Part shown: positions 11,400 to 22,699 of the stretch, piece after piece
Numbering within the stretch: position 1 is the first letter of the stretch
How the letters are laid out: each line of letters begins with the position of its first letter
Assembly (NCBI GenBank): GCA_029891385.1
Contig: CM057225.1
Span: 81,245,887 to 81,309,886 of the forward strand
DNA: 64,000 nt
Reading direction: 5' to 3'
DNA from: Erythroxylum novogranatense
Lineage: Eukaryota; Streptophyta; Magnoliopsida; Malpighiales; Erythroxylaceae
The notes under the pieces: generated by a model
The model's database searches: none
What the model was told of the DNA's origin: nothing
Seen by the model: the letters and a program-made list of their open reading frames with translations, nothing else
Made by a program: the position numbers and the translations under genes

Positions 11400-14300
11400 T
11401 GTAGCGCCCCCTTACCATAGGGTATCCACCGGAACGCCCGTAGATCATTCCGATACATATCCTACGACAAGAGACCACTACTGACAACAATCACTACTCT
11501 CCTCATGGCATCACAATCATAAGACAGTAATAAGAAATTGACCACTTTTTAAAACCAAATTAGATTCTATTTCATTCACTCAAAGCTCAGTAATTTACAA
11601 CTGTCAGTACTTTTTAATTTACACATGATCCAAACACTGCACCTTAAGTGTCATCTTGTCTTGTAAGAAAGCAGATCTAACTATAAGTCTCCAAAAGAAA
11701 GCCCAATGACCGACCTTTGAGCCATCGCTTCTCGCCAATCCACGATATCTGGCTCTACGATCTTGAGGAGCTATCTGCTCATGCTTATGCTCGAAAAATA
11801 ATTGCAATTTTGGATGAGTTTGCGAACTCAATGAGAAACCATCATCGATGGTTCTCCCAATTCATGCATCATATAAGCATGTAACAATATACACTCGGTT
11901 GTTATACAAAACACAATAATAATTGATCACAGCGGTAAATATCTGAGCAATAATAACATTGTCAAATGTTGATTCGATATGCAATGCACATGTGACTCTT
12001 TTCGATTCATTTCAGATTGTGACCGAGCGCATAAAAGTGATCAAGTATAGACGAGTGCAGGAGAATTATCTCCGTCGAGCTCGAGGCTCGGTTGATCTGA
12101 TGGCGTCTCGGTTCACAATTTTCCTTTTAACAGTGTGATGCAGTTGTGCATGAATGCACATGTCCCATATCAGTAAACATGGTAATACACAGTCCAAATA
12201 CACAATATAATCATACAATCCAATTAACAGTTGCCTAATGCTTATTTCACAGTCAATTGGGCCATATATAACCACATAATCCCCGTAGGGCAGTCAATTC
12301 ACAGTCGTAATCCACGTAATCCCCGTAGGGCAATCAATCACAGTAAACACATAGATTGGAATAACCAACTAGGTTACTCACCTAATAACTTCCACGCTAG
12401 TGCCGGGAAGTCTCTGCCAAGTCCGTGGAACGACGGTCCACTTGAGCCTCTATAGCACATTAAAAGAATAGCCATTACCATCGGTATACTTGAAATGACT
12501 AAATAATGCACATGAAATCAGTAAAATGTGTATAATGCATGTTCATGGCAATCCCGACCCTAATCCAATATTTCCCCATAATAAAATTATATTAAAAATT
12601 AGAAATCTATAGGCGCTGACGGTGCGCCAATCGGACCTCTATAGGTCCCCAATTAAATAAAACAGTGTTTCAATGTTCCGTTAATAGGGGCTACGTCAAA
12701 TTCCAGTCTAAAAATTCCCGTTTTCTCATAAAATGAAATTAAATATTCAACGAATCCGATGCCTCTGGAATTAGGTCAATCGGACGTCGGACGGGAAAGT
12801 AATTGACAAAAGAAGTCAAAACTCTTTTATATGCCAATTAATAATTAATAAAATCCCCTTTCCCCTTTGTCCTAACACACCAACCCACTTCCAACATTCA
12901 TAACTTTTTCTACACATTTCTAAAAAATGCAAACTATACCTTGTTGGAAAGCTTATGAAAAGCTCTACAATTCTCAAGAAGACTATAAAAATCAATTCCA
13001 ATCCTAAGGGTGTCAAATACTCCATCCAACCTACTGCCTACTCAATTTCCATCAACACAGGGCAGTACATTGGCAATTCCATAACTCACTGATTCTTCAG
13101 TAATAAATTACCAAAAAAATATGTTCAATAAGTTCACAATGTCCTCAACAACTTTCATGAACAACCCAAAATCAAATTCTATTTCTAAACAAGTCAATTA
13201 ATTCATCTAATGTTACTGTCCCTGAAATCCTTCAATTTGGGCAGTAACCTTACAAGAAGCATAACTTCCAATATACAAGTCAATAAAATCAGAACTTTAT
13301 ATCCCTGTAAAGATAACATCTCAAAAGACAATTTTCATGAAGCACTCAACATCCAATTCGATCTCTAACAATTTCAAAACTGTTATGGAAGTTTCTGTTA
13401 TGATCAGCCATTTATAACCTCATGTAGGGTCAGTTTTTGCAAAATCATAACTCCCAATTCTAACTTCTAAAAATTACACACCATATATCATTTTCAAGTT
13501 AATCTCTTCCTCTACAACTTTTCAGAAGCTCACTCACACCAATTCAGTCCACATAAAATGTTAAAATTGCCTTCAATCAGTAAACTCACAAAATCACACT
13601 TAAGCTAGGTTTCATCCAAAATGCTCAAAACCAGTCATTAGTAATCAATTCATATCTCCCAATATAAAATTCTAAAAATAGAAATATCAGTAGCAATGGA
13701 AAGATAATTCAATATGCTCCAACTTCCATGAAGACCATTTTCCCTACTTCCATCTCAATTAATTCACAAAAATCAACAAAACTCAGATGTCATGGTTGCG
13801 GTTACTGTTCACAGGCAATGGAACAGCAACTTTCCATGCAAAAATTCACCCTTCTATCATTGAAATTCAACAACACCTATTTCACACTAAATTGAAGCCA
13901 ACATTCCAAAGTTTCAGTGGCCACTAACCTTACCTAATTTGAATTTTTACAAAATAAGTTATGAATAAAACAGTAACATCAATTACAAATCTAATTTTCC
14001 AGATTTAAGGTTAATCTTAGTTCAATCACTTCCAATGCCTCTTTCACATCACTAGACATCAAAATAAATACAAATTAACTATTACTACAGTCATACATAT
14101 ACTAGGGTTAACACTGAAAAATTGGCAGCATTAACTTCCTCAATTCAAAGACTCAAATAATTATCCCTAATCAATTCAAAATCAAACCATATCAGTAACT
14201 TCAATGCATCTTCATCTAACCTCATCCCCTTTTCTTCAAATCATAATAATCATCACTTTAATGCCTACCAAAACCTAATACATGCTTTAAACCCTTTTAT

Positions 14301-15175
14301 TAACTACCCCACACTATCATGGCATTTAATCCATATGAAAGACATCATTTAAAACTCAAAACTATAATGAATACATACCTAACACCAATTCTCCTTCAAA
14401 GCTTCAACTTCTAACTTTTACCTCCTAACTTCTATACCAAGCTACCACCTTTTCCTTCTCAATACTCAGCATCTAGCTTTGATGAGAGTAAAGAGAGTAG
14501 CTTAAAGATATGGAGAAAATGGAGAAAAGAAGAGCCAAACTTGCGATGGTTTAAAAGAGAGAGTTTGTGTTTTATGTTTTCGGATGAGATGAAAACAAAG
14601 CCTTAAAATTTCATTTCCCTTTCCTTTCAAACACACATGTCCGAGAATAACATGAGGAGGAGCATTAAATGTGACTTTTAAATGGCAACATGTGATTGGC
14701 TTCTTTTGATTTGAAAAGTCAAATTATTACTTATTTAATCCAGTCCAAAATTTTACCCCAATCCACTCCAATGACCCTTATTTCAGTCCCAAAATAAAAT
14801 ACCCAATATTACAGTACCAGTGGGTAGCGATTTTTGCTACCGAGAATCGGCCGGTTCGCCAATTGGTGATTTTTCCGGTCCAGGAATTGTCTCCGAAAAA
14901 ATCCAGAAAAATTCCTAAAAATCCCTAAAAATGTAAAACAATTTATGGTGCAGTCAGAATAAGTTTCCAAATACAATTACTCCATTAATTTCACACGAAG
15001 TTCAATTTAAAACTAAAGTTTAAAATGTCATGAATGCATGTATACTATGTGCATGTGCAACCAATCAGTGATTATAGAGACTATATGCTGTATGCGCATG
15101 CCGAGATATAATTTAATATCCCGAACCCGTCCTAATTACCAAAATACACTTTCCTATAGGAGAGGGGATGTTACA
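11400..15175 (-). mobile_element. Solo LTR 2 of the Tekay-like chromovirus family (-)
   Basis: This 3776-bp segment is the reverse complement of the element E type LTR. On the + strand it starts TGTAGCGCCCCC and ends GGGGATGTTACA. It has no internal domain. Flanks are CCAAA (11395-11399) and CCAAG (15176-15180), a 5-bp TSD with one change. Removing it restores the integrase motif with W before GCP. It contains no gene. Confidence 0.9.
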
Positions 15176-15898
15176 CCAAGTCCTCAAATGCCGCAATGAA
15201 GGCACTTGGCCAGTCCACAACTCCCTAGGTGTTTTAGGCACTGATTTGGACAGAGCAAAGTTAAGAAGATATGTTGTTGTTTGTATGACATATCCCCATA
15301 ACGATTCTGGAAGGCTAGCGTAGGACATCATTGATCTTACCATTTCTAATAGAGTTCTATTTCTCCTCTCTGCTACACCATTTTGTTGAGGTGTACGAGG
15401 AGCTGCCAAATTGGAAACAATTCCATTGTCAATTAAATATTGCTGGAACTCTCCAGATAAATACTCACCACCTCGATCCGATCAAGTCGTTTTAATGGCT
15501 TGCCAAGTTGCTTCTCGACTTTAGCTTTGAATTCTTTGAACTTTTCAAAGATTCACTCTTTTATGCATCAAATACAAATAGTCATGTCTTGAGTAATCAT
15601 CTATAAAATTATGAAATATTCATAACCTCCTCTAGCTTGTACATTTATGGGCCCACACATCAAGATGTACCAGGTCCAATGTGGATTCAGATTTGTTTCC
15701 TTTAGAAGGAAATGAGGCTTTGGTCATTTTTCCTTCAATACAAGATTCACAGGTGGGTAATGGATCACTATCCAAGCCCATAAGGATCCAATCCTTTACT
15801 AGCCTGTCAAGTCTTTTTTGATTGATATGACCCATTCTTAAGTGCCACAGATACTTTGAATTAATGCTAAAGATTTTGGATTGTCTTGGTTTTATCAA
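15176..15898 (-). pseudogene. Element 1 integrase zinc-binding region and catalytic core
   Basis: The gag-pre-integrase region has YLWHLRMGHINQKRL and CESCIEGKMTK, giving the HHCC zinc-binding residues. The first catalytic aspartate is in LDLVHLDVW, and the catalytic glutamate lies in [11 protein letters not shown] near 15370. The segment between (about 15410-15640), which should hold the second aspartate, has several frame breaks. The last codons read [17 protein letters not shown] up to the solo LTR. The arrangement is copia-type and inactive. Confidence 0.85.
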
Positions 15899-16313
15899 TT
15901 ACATGGTGTTTAGTGAGCCTTTCATAGGTTCATAAAAACAATCCTGTTTAGTTATCGCTTCACAAATAAAATCCTTATTCTCATATATTGAAACAACCTT
16001 TTAAAAATATAAGGAATAACCAGATTTTATTAGACAAAAAACAGAAATTATGTTCCTTATAATCATTGGCATGTAATAAACATCCTCCAAATATAACCTA
16101 TGACCATTAGGAAAGTCCAAGATAACTACTCCCACTGATTATGCTAAAACATAGGAACCATCTGCTATCTTGACTTGACTTAGAACCCCTGCAAAGAATT
16201 ACAAACATGGTTAGTGGCTCCTGAATCTAATATCCAAGAAGTAGATAAATCTGCCACATTTCTAGTTCCTAACAAACTTAGGAAGCCCATACCTTGTTTG
16301 CTTTTGAGGGACT
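15899..16313 (-). pseudogene. Element 1 protease region, degenerate
   Basis: In a - strand frame the aspartic protease motif WILDSGATNHVC is recognisable near 16240-16200. A stop and poorly conserved sequence follow toward the integrase zinc-binding region. Protease would cleave the Gag-Pol polyprotein. Gag is separated from it by a stop at 16314-16316 and by frame changes. Confidence 0.75.
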
Positions 16314-17114
16314 CTAGGTAGGCTCGGCATTTCTTTTCCAAAGGCCCATCTCATCACAGTGGAAACACTTTCCTTTGATGTTCTCTTTGGCCTTCTTTTT
16401 CATGTATTTAGCCTTGACCCCTGTTTGGGCCTTCTTTTTCATTGGACCCTTCTTCTTTTCCTTGCCCTTACCCTTGGGCTTAGAAGAAGAAGCTACATTA
16501 GCTTCTGGCCCATGAGCCTTAATATTCAATATCTCCTCTGTGCTCTGGAGGGTATTCATCAACTCACTCAAGGTGTAATCCTTACTGTTGAGCTCATAGT
16601 CCAACTTAAACTGCTGAAAAGAAGAGTTTAAGCTATTGATGATCATAATCATTTGCGTGCCCGCATCCATATCCGCCCCAAGCATCTCAGCCTCAGTGAT
16701 CGCAGAGATTACCTTCATCATGTAATCCCGCACCGGTTCACCAAGTTTCTGTCTAAGATTATGAAAGGTTTGGATAGCTTTCACTCTTGCAGACCTAGTC
16801 CTCACACCAAACATCTCATGTAGGTGATGGACCATTGCACTAGCAGTTTTCATACAAGTAATTTGCTTTTGCAATATGTCGCTAACAGAAGCCAGAATAT
16901 AACACTTAGTAGTCTTGTCAACATTCTGCCAACGCTCATGTTGTTGGACTTGCTCAGGAGTTGAATCTCCACTTGGAGGTGTAGACTCATTTTCAGTTAA
17001 CACCCATGAAATACGTTCATATTGAAGAACAATGTCAAGGTTACGTCTCCATTCATTAAAATTGTCTCCGTTTTCCAATTTGTTATTAGTCAAGAGCAGG
17101 GTGAGTGGATTCAT
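16314..17114 (-). pseudogene. Element 1 gag (UBN2-type capsid)
   Basis: The ORF is 266 codons from ATG 17114. It has the copia Gag N-terminal pattern (LENGDNFNEWRRNLDIVL), a helical capsid region with VRDYMMKVIS and LNSSFQQFKLDYELNS, and a basic lysine-rich stretch at about residues 215-245. The zinc knuckle begins at C250 and C253, but the expected histidine is L258 and the last cysteine is A263, so the C-x2-C-x4-H-x4-C motif is destroyed. A premature stop follows at residue 267. Gag would package the RNA into particles. A possible splice acceptor ends at 17132, 17 bases upstream of the ATG. Confidence 0.88.
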
Positions 17115-18310
17115 TTTGTGGTTGATTATGTCTGAAAATATAAATTATTAAAACATGAGCATACTAGTCAACAATTTATGGAACTTTGTATAAATTCATA
17201 AAGCATGTATGCATGATGATAGATTTAACAAAACTTCAAAAATTAAAACATTATACGACGGTTATTTTTCTTATCTATAACAGACTAAGTGATGGTGTGC
17301 CATCTTATCCATTAAAAAAAAACTAAGACCCTCCTACTCAAAAACTACCAAGCATCTCATACCCAATTTTTTAAGAAGCGTCTTAATTTGGTCCATACTT
17401 TTACCAACAGAGCTACGGTGGGTAGTTTATTGATAAAAAATATTGAGTGTTTAACCATTTGATTCATTCACTAAAGATACCTACAAACCAAGCCTCGGTG
17501 GGAGGTCACATTTGCTATCATTAAGTGGAGTTATCCTTAAGGAGACCCAAACCATGCAAGATCTAGGATCCATGCCCTCCGATGGGGAGTAAAACTTCAC
17601 CACATGCAAACGGGCCATCATTTGGAGAGACCGTAGACTCTCACGGGAGCATCCTCTCCCACTCAATCTTTTTGGGCTTCAAGTTTTAAATACCATCTTG
17701 TCTAGATGCAATTTATTATCCATCCTATATTGTTTCATTATATATCTCATACATAATGAATGCATGGCAAAGCCTAGGGTTGGCAATTTTCTAAATGACA
17801 TGCAATCACATAATATCACATATTATAAGCATTCATTTCTCCACTCATCACATAAACTAATAAAGCCACTTTTGATTGTCCATCCTAGAAAAATTAAATA
17901 ATTACAAGCCTTTTAGGCCCAAAGTATTCTTCTTGGACTTGGATCTTCCGCTTCGAACTCTTCACAAACATGATCCAGCCCATTCGGTAAACAAAATGTA
18001 ATGGCATATATGAAAATCGAATTTTGTCACTTTGAAAAATAAAATTCGAGCACCAGATTTTTAGAAAACCAAATCTTTGTTTTGACAAAAAAATTCCAGC
18101 ACTAGTTTTCATTAAAACCGAAGCTCATTTCATGAAAATAAAAAATCAGCACTTAGTATTTTAGTAAAACTGAAATTTGATTTTTTGAAACAAAAATCCA
18201 GCACTTGTTTTTACAAAACTTATGCCAATACACAAAAGGATACACCGAAAATTTTACCTTTCCATTTCTTCAATCCATGGCTGCTCCATCTTCATCATTA
18301 CATCAATTTG
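17115..18310 (-). other. Untranslated leader of element 1, main part
   Basis: This is the region between the PBS (28026) and gag, cut by element 2; its other end is 27784-28025. No ORF is conserved. It contains a degenerate tandem repeat at 18041-18230 and a pyrimidine-rich stretch with AG (TTTATATTTTCAG on the - strand, ending at 17132) just before gag. Confidence 0.7.
18041..18230. repeat. Four-unit degenerate tandem repeat in the element 1 leader
   Basis: Units of about 48-51 bp each carry an AAAATYCAGCACTWG-like core, near 18050, 18098, 18146 and 18198, followed by a T-rich and then A-rich stretch. The copies are diverged, so this is an old tandem array. No function is evident. Confidence 0.6.
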
Positions 18311-19226
18311 TGTTAAGTCAAAATGACTTTACATATATATGATTTTGATGGATAACAATGTAGAAAGAAAAAGCAGACGCAGAAAAACAGACGCAGATGC
18401 AGACTCAGACGCAGAAAAACAGACGCAGACGCAGACGCAGACGCAGAAAAACAGACGCAAACGAAGAAGTAGAAAAACATATGCAGACGGAGAATTCAAA
18501 AGCAGACGAAGAAAGGAATGCAGATGTAACAGTCAGTTCGAGTTAGTTACAGAACTCAATTGATTAACCGTTTCTTTCAAGATTCAGGAAGCAAGATTCA
18601 AGATTCAAGATTCATGAAGCAAGATTCAAGATTCAAGAATCAAGAATCAGTTACAGAAAAAGGCTATAAATAGAAGTCGAAGTCGAAGATTAAAAAGTTA
18701 GAAAAAAAGAGATTATTATTGAACTTACGCGAATGAAGAGCTTTTGTGAGATTACTGTGTGAAATAGCTGAGAGCTAGTATTACTGTAACAGGTTTCAAA
18801 TACCTTTGTAAGAAAGTTGTACAGATAGCCTACAGAGGCTAAGAGTAAAAGAATACTAAGTGTAGAGACCTGAAGAGGCTCGGAAAGAATACTTGTAAAC
18901 ATTGAAGAGATAGTGAAATCTCAGAGAGACTTTTGAGGACTGGATGTAGCCCACAGTTTGGGGTGAACCAGTATAAAATCGCTGTGTCAACTTCTACTCT
19001 ACTTTATCTCTCTTTAAAGTTCAAAGTTTTATTATTTCTCTGATTTCAAAACAAGTTTTCAAAGTTTTGATTAAATCGAACTTACCGAATTTTTTGTAAG
19101 AAGAATATTTTTTTACAGAACTATTTTTGAAAGAGTTTTCAAAAAGGGGAATACATAATTCAACCCCCCTTTTTGTACATTCGTATATCGTATTATAAGC
19201 ATTACACTAACGTGTGATTCACTTCA
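18311..19226 (+). mobile_element. 5' LTR of element 2
   Basis: This 916-bp LTR runs from TGTTAAGTCAAAATG to GATTCACTTCA and matches 26895-27778 closely. It holds a hexanucleotide GCAGAC-type array (about 18370-18470) and an AAGATTC-type heptad array (about 18575-18650). A TATA-like CTATAAATAG lies at 18663-18672. The hexamer array is longer here than in the 3' LTR, which accounts for part of the length difference. Confidence 0.92.
18663..18672 (+). promoter_or_regulatory. Putative TATA box in element 2 LTR
   Basis: CTATAAATAG lies downstream of the repeat arrays and upstream of the part of the LTR that would be R-U5. The same sequence occurs in the 3' LTR near 27215. No other candidate matches the consensus as well. 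Confidence 0.55.
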
Positions 19227-19241
19227 ATTGGTATCAGAGCC
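19227..19241 (+). promoter_or_regulatory. Primer-binding site of element 2 (initiator tRNA-Met)
   Basis: ATTGGTATCAGAGCC follows the LTR end directly and contains TGGTATCAGAGC, complementary to the 3' end of plant initiator tRNA-Met. This is the standard copia minus-strand primer site. Confidence 0.92.
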
Positions 19242-19283
19242 TAGTATCCAAGCATCACTGTAGCAAAGTGTGGATCAAAGATA

Positions 19284-19846
19284 ATGGCAGAATCACACAT
19301 ATACATTGCAGAAGGTGCCTCAGTCACTAGACCTCCAGCATTCAACAGAGAAGACTATCATTACTGGAAAGATAGAATGCGGCTGTTCATAGAGTCTACT
19401 CATGTCGACCTTTGAGATGTGATAGAGAATAGACCATACACACCAGTAGATGAAGATGGTAATCTTATTCCATGGATCAGATGGATGGCTGACAAAAAGG
19501 CAAGAATTCAGCTCAACTCTAAGGCAAAATTCTTCTTGACATGTGCTCTAAGCAGGAGTGAATATGACAAAATTCACGGATGCGACACTACGAAGGAGAT
19601 GTGGGACACATTGTCCATCGCTCATGAAGGCACAAGCCAAGTCAAAGAATCCAAGATAAGCATTCTTGTGCACCATTACGAGCTTTTCAAGATGAAGGAA
19701 GAAGAATCTATTGATCAAATGTTTGGAAGATTTCAAACAATTGTCAATGGATTGAAAGCACTTGGAAGAACGTAAAATAACTAAGATCATGTTTGAAAGA
19801 TCTTAAGAAGTCTTCCGAAGAGATGGAGACCAAAAGTTACGGCGGT
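19284..19846 (+). pseudogene. Element 2 gag, N-terminal part
   Basis: From ATG 19284 the frame encodes the Sirevirus-type Gag start (PPAFNREDYHYWKDRM), then the UBN2 region with GCDTTKEMWDTL, GTSQVKESKISIL and IVNGLKALGRT. Stops include a TGA at about 19411-19418 where tryptophan is expected, and TAA/TGA codons near 19774-19790. The frame remains recognisable (KILRSLPKRWRPKV) to the solo LTR inserted at 19847. Gag continues after it at 21700. Confidence 0.88.
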
Positions 19847-20112
19847 TGATTGAGCCTAGGTTTAATATATAATTGGCTACACTTTCATAGTTGTTAATGC
19901 ACTTTTTGACTCTTAATTCATGATTTTTGTGTTTAAATTAGTCTCTTACGGTGAGCTTATGTTTTATGCAATTTGCTAGTAAAATTGTACAAATTGACAT
20001 TAATTGCATTATAATTTTTCTAAGAACAATTGATACTGCAAAATGCTATTTTACATTGTAGGACAAAAGGAGTCAAAGGATCAGAAGAGTCAACACGGCA
20101 TGAAGTCCTTAA

Positions 20113-20275
20113 GGCATGTCGCGGTGTGAACTAAGATGCTGCGGTGAAATGTAATCCCACGTCGCGGCGCATCAACTCACGATTGTACGTCGCGACGTCG
20201 ACAATACAACACGTCACAGCGAGCAAGCCAGAGCACACGTCGCGACGAGAATTAATTCGCATGTCACGACGTGCA
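20113..20275. repeat. Array of ACGTCGCGACG-like motifs
   Basis: Copies at about 20115, 20159, 20187, 20211, 20237 and 20261 share a CGTCGCG or CGTCACG core, with a weaker GCTGCGGTG near 20138. Spacing is about 24-28 bp. The array is CpG-dense within an AT-rich LTR and lies just upstream of the TATA-like box, where enhancer repeats are usual. Confidence 0.6.
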
Positions 20276-20950
20276 GACTGGTATTTGGACTTTAAATAGA
20301 AAGATCACTCACTGTACCGACCCGACCCGTGAACCATCCTTTAAATATTGCCGAATTAGGTTAGAAGGGGATCTTTTTTTTCGCAATCGACACTCGGGGA
20401 GAAAAGAGGAGATCGAAGAGCAAGAGAGAAGAAGAGGAAGCAACATCGTCCACCACTCAGGGTTCCCTTCGGGGTTCCCTGGGGATAATTTCACATAGGT
20501 TTTGTTGCCCATTTTCGCTGCCGACTCCATCATGGTAGCTTGGATTCTTCATGAGTTGTGAAGTTTCCGGTTACAATGTGTGGTTAGGCATTCATTTTCT
20601 CCTGGAGACGCAGTGATGGTTAGAGTTCACCGAGCTTAAAAGGGAAGTAGCTTAATCATTAGTTTAGCTACTTTTTTGTTTGGATTAGCAGTTTTCATTG
20701 TCACGTTTAACTACTTTGTTATGAACAGCCGAGTTGGGGTTTATTGCTTTGTAGTTAGATTTGCTTAATTAGAGTTTAATTAAGCGTTGAACAATGTAAG
20801 GTGTTGTGGATTTGTTTATGTAGAATTCTGTGCTTAAATATATGAAGTCTCAAATATGTCAATTTGTGATCTTGTTGATTCTCTTTTATCTTCCTAGTTA
20901 TGTTTGATATTAAGTTGATGCTAGATTTCATTTGACCCATTGCATTGGCA

Positions 20951-21384
20951 AATCCACCGCACACACTAAGATGCTTTTAACAAGGTTTTAAACAATGGAG
21001 TTCATTGATTAAAGCCTTGGACTTAAAGAATCCTTTAAGGTTCTGAGGCTCAAGAGCACTCAATGGGGTCTTGAGAAATGGAGTCGAGAGTGACAGGAGT
21101 CCATTAATCAAAATCCTGGACTTAAAGATAGTTCTTTAAGGTTTACCATTCAAACTTAGTGATTTCTAATCCCACCGCATACACTAAGATGAGCTTAACG
21201 GGATCTTGAGCAATGGAGTTCATTGATCAAGATCCCGGACTTAAAGAGTCCTTTAAGGTTACGAGGCTCAAGAGCACTCAATGGGGTCTTGAGAAATGGA
21301 GTCGAGTGTGACAGAGTCCATTAATTAAGACCACGGACTTAAAATGAGTTCTTTAAGGTTTACCATTCACACTTAGTTTTGAAC
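20951..21384. repeat. About 217-bp tandem duplication in the solo LTR
   Basis: AATCCACCGCACACACTAAG at 20951 recurs as AATCCCACCGCATACACTAAG at 21168, and both continue through matching text to CTTTAAGGTTTACCATTCA. Each unit is itself made of two related halves that share GGACTTAAAGA and TTCTTTAAGG or TCCTTTAAGG. Confidence 0.75.
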
Positions 21385-21699
21385 TGTGATAGCCAAAGCT
21401 CGTTTTCAAGAGGATTTTATCACTTGTTTTAGTATTTTCTTTTTCTATTTTCAAAAATCCAAAAATACTTTTTACATGCTTTTTAGTGTAGTTAATGTTT
21501 TCAAACAAAACCCCATTTTCCTTACTGATTTTACTTGCATTTTATGACATATAGGCTAGCTTAGGTCCATTTCATTAGGTTCCGATTAAGTGAGACGACC
21601 CGAGGTTGCATCCTATACTGTAATCTTGGATTTTTTTATTTTTGACCGATTTCCAAGGATCGATCTTAAGGTCGAATCGACAAAGCCGCGATCAGCGGT

Positions 21700-22642
21700 G
21701 TAGGAAGCTAAGGATTTGAGCATATTAAATCTTGATGAGCTGCTTGGATCACTGAAGATTCATGAAGTAGAGCTCGATGCTGAAGACAAGCCCAAATGGA
21801 ACAAGTCAATAGCACTGAAGGCCGGATAAAAGAATCACAAGACTCAAAGAAGGAGAAAGTCATCAAAAGCATTAAAAATAGAAGAATGAAAGAATGATGA
21901 CTCAAGCGAATCTGAACAAGAGTCAAGTGATGACGATGATGAATTATCTTTCATTTCCTGGAAGATAAGACGGATGTAGAAGAAGAAGTCCAAAGGGAGT
22001 CAGCCCTTTAAAAAGAACAACAAAGATGATGGTAAAGCAGAAAAGACATCCATCATATGCTGCAAGTGTAATCAACCTGGACATTACAAGTTCGAATGTT
22101 CTACTCTTAAGAAGAAACCAAAGAAGAGTAGAGAAGGTAAGAAAAGCATGATGGCAACTTGGGAGGATCTAGATTCGTCAGAATCAGATACAAGCTCTGA
22201 GACGTCAGAGCATGCAAAAATTTGCCTAGTAGCCGAGGAAGAAAGTGATGAGGAGGTAACTTCCGAATACGATAACTTGCATAATGCATATTCAGAACTA
22301 CTAGAAGATTCGCATGCTATTCTGAAACAGTACAAACTGTTGAAAAAGAAGTATGTAGAAAATATTAAACATACAGAAGAATTAGAGAGAGAAAATATAT
22401 GTTTAAAGAAACAAATAGAGGAGAAAAAGAAAGTTGTAGATCAATCTGAAGAGATTAATCAGTTGAAACTTAGAATTAAGAGTCTTTCATCTGATATAGC
22501 TACATTCACTGAAAGTACGAAGAAAATGAATGAAATGCTAGGAAAATGTAGACATTCGAGTGATAAAACCGAATTAGGGTTTACAGGTAATAAGTCTCAT
22601 TATGAGAAAAAGCATTTCTCACAAAATAGAAGGTATCACTAA
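21700..22642 (+). pseudogene. Element 2 gag, C-terminal part with zinc knuckle
   Basis: The frame resumes with LDELLGSLKIHEVELD. It passes stops near 21828, 21888 and 21978, then enters a long open stretch from about 22000 to the TAA at 22642. The zinc knuckle CCKCNQPGHYKFEC (about 22058-22100) is intact as C-x2-C-x4-H-x4-C. An acidic serine-rich section follows, then a long charged helical region (about 22270-22540) that looks coiled-coil. Extended coiled-coil C-termini are typical of Sirevirus Gag. Confidence 0.85.
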
Positions 22643-22699
22643 ACACGTTTTCATCAACAATCCAGTAAAAGGCATCAAAGGACTCATTATGTGCATATT

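Larger units (their letters stand above)
19847..21694 (+). mobile_element. Solo LTR of a Tat/Athila-like gypsy element inserted in gag
   Basis: This 1848-bp segment runs from TGATTGAGCC to CCGCGATCA and is flanked by TSD GCGGT (19842-19846 and 21695-21699). Removing it and one TSD restores the gag order (KVTAV then EAKDLS). There is no PBS after it, so it is a solo LTR. It contains a CpG-rich motif array (20113-20275), a TTTAAATAG TATA-like box at 20291-20299, and an internal tandem duplication (20951-21384). The family is inferred from length and style only; orientation is assumed from the TATA position. Confidence 0.75.

Noticed and set aside
18339..18563. 74-codon ORF made of charged repeats
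   Set aside because: It is the translation of the GCAGAC microsatellite in the element 2 LTR.
20271..20498. Overlapping + and - ORFs of about 75 codons in the GCGGT-flanked solo LTR
   Set aside because: No motif and no second copy for comparison; located around the presumed TATA/R region, so chance ORFs are more likely.
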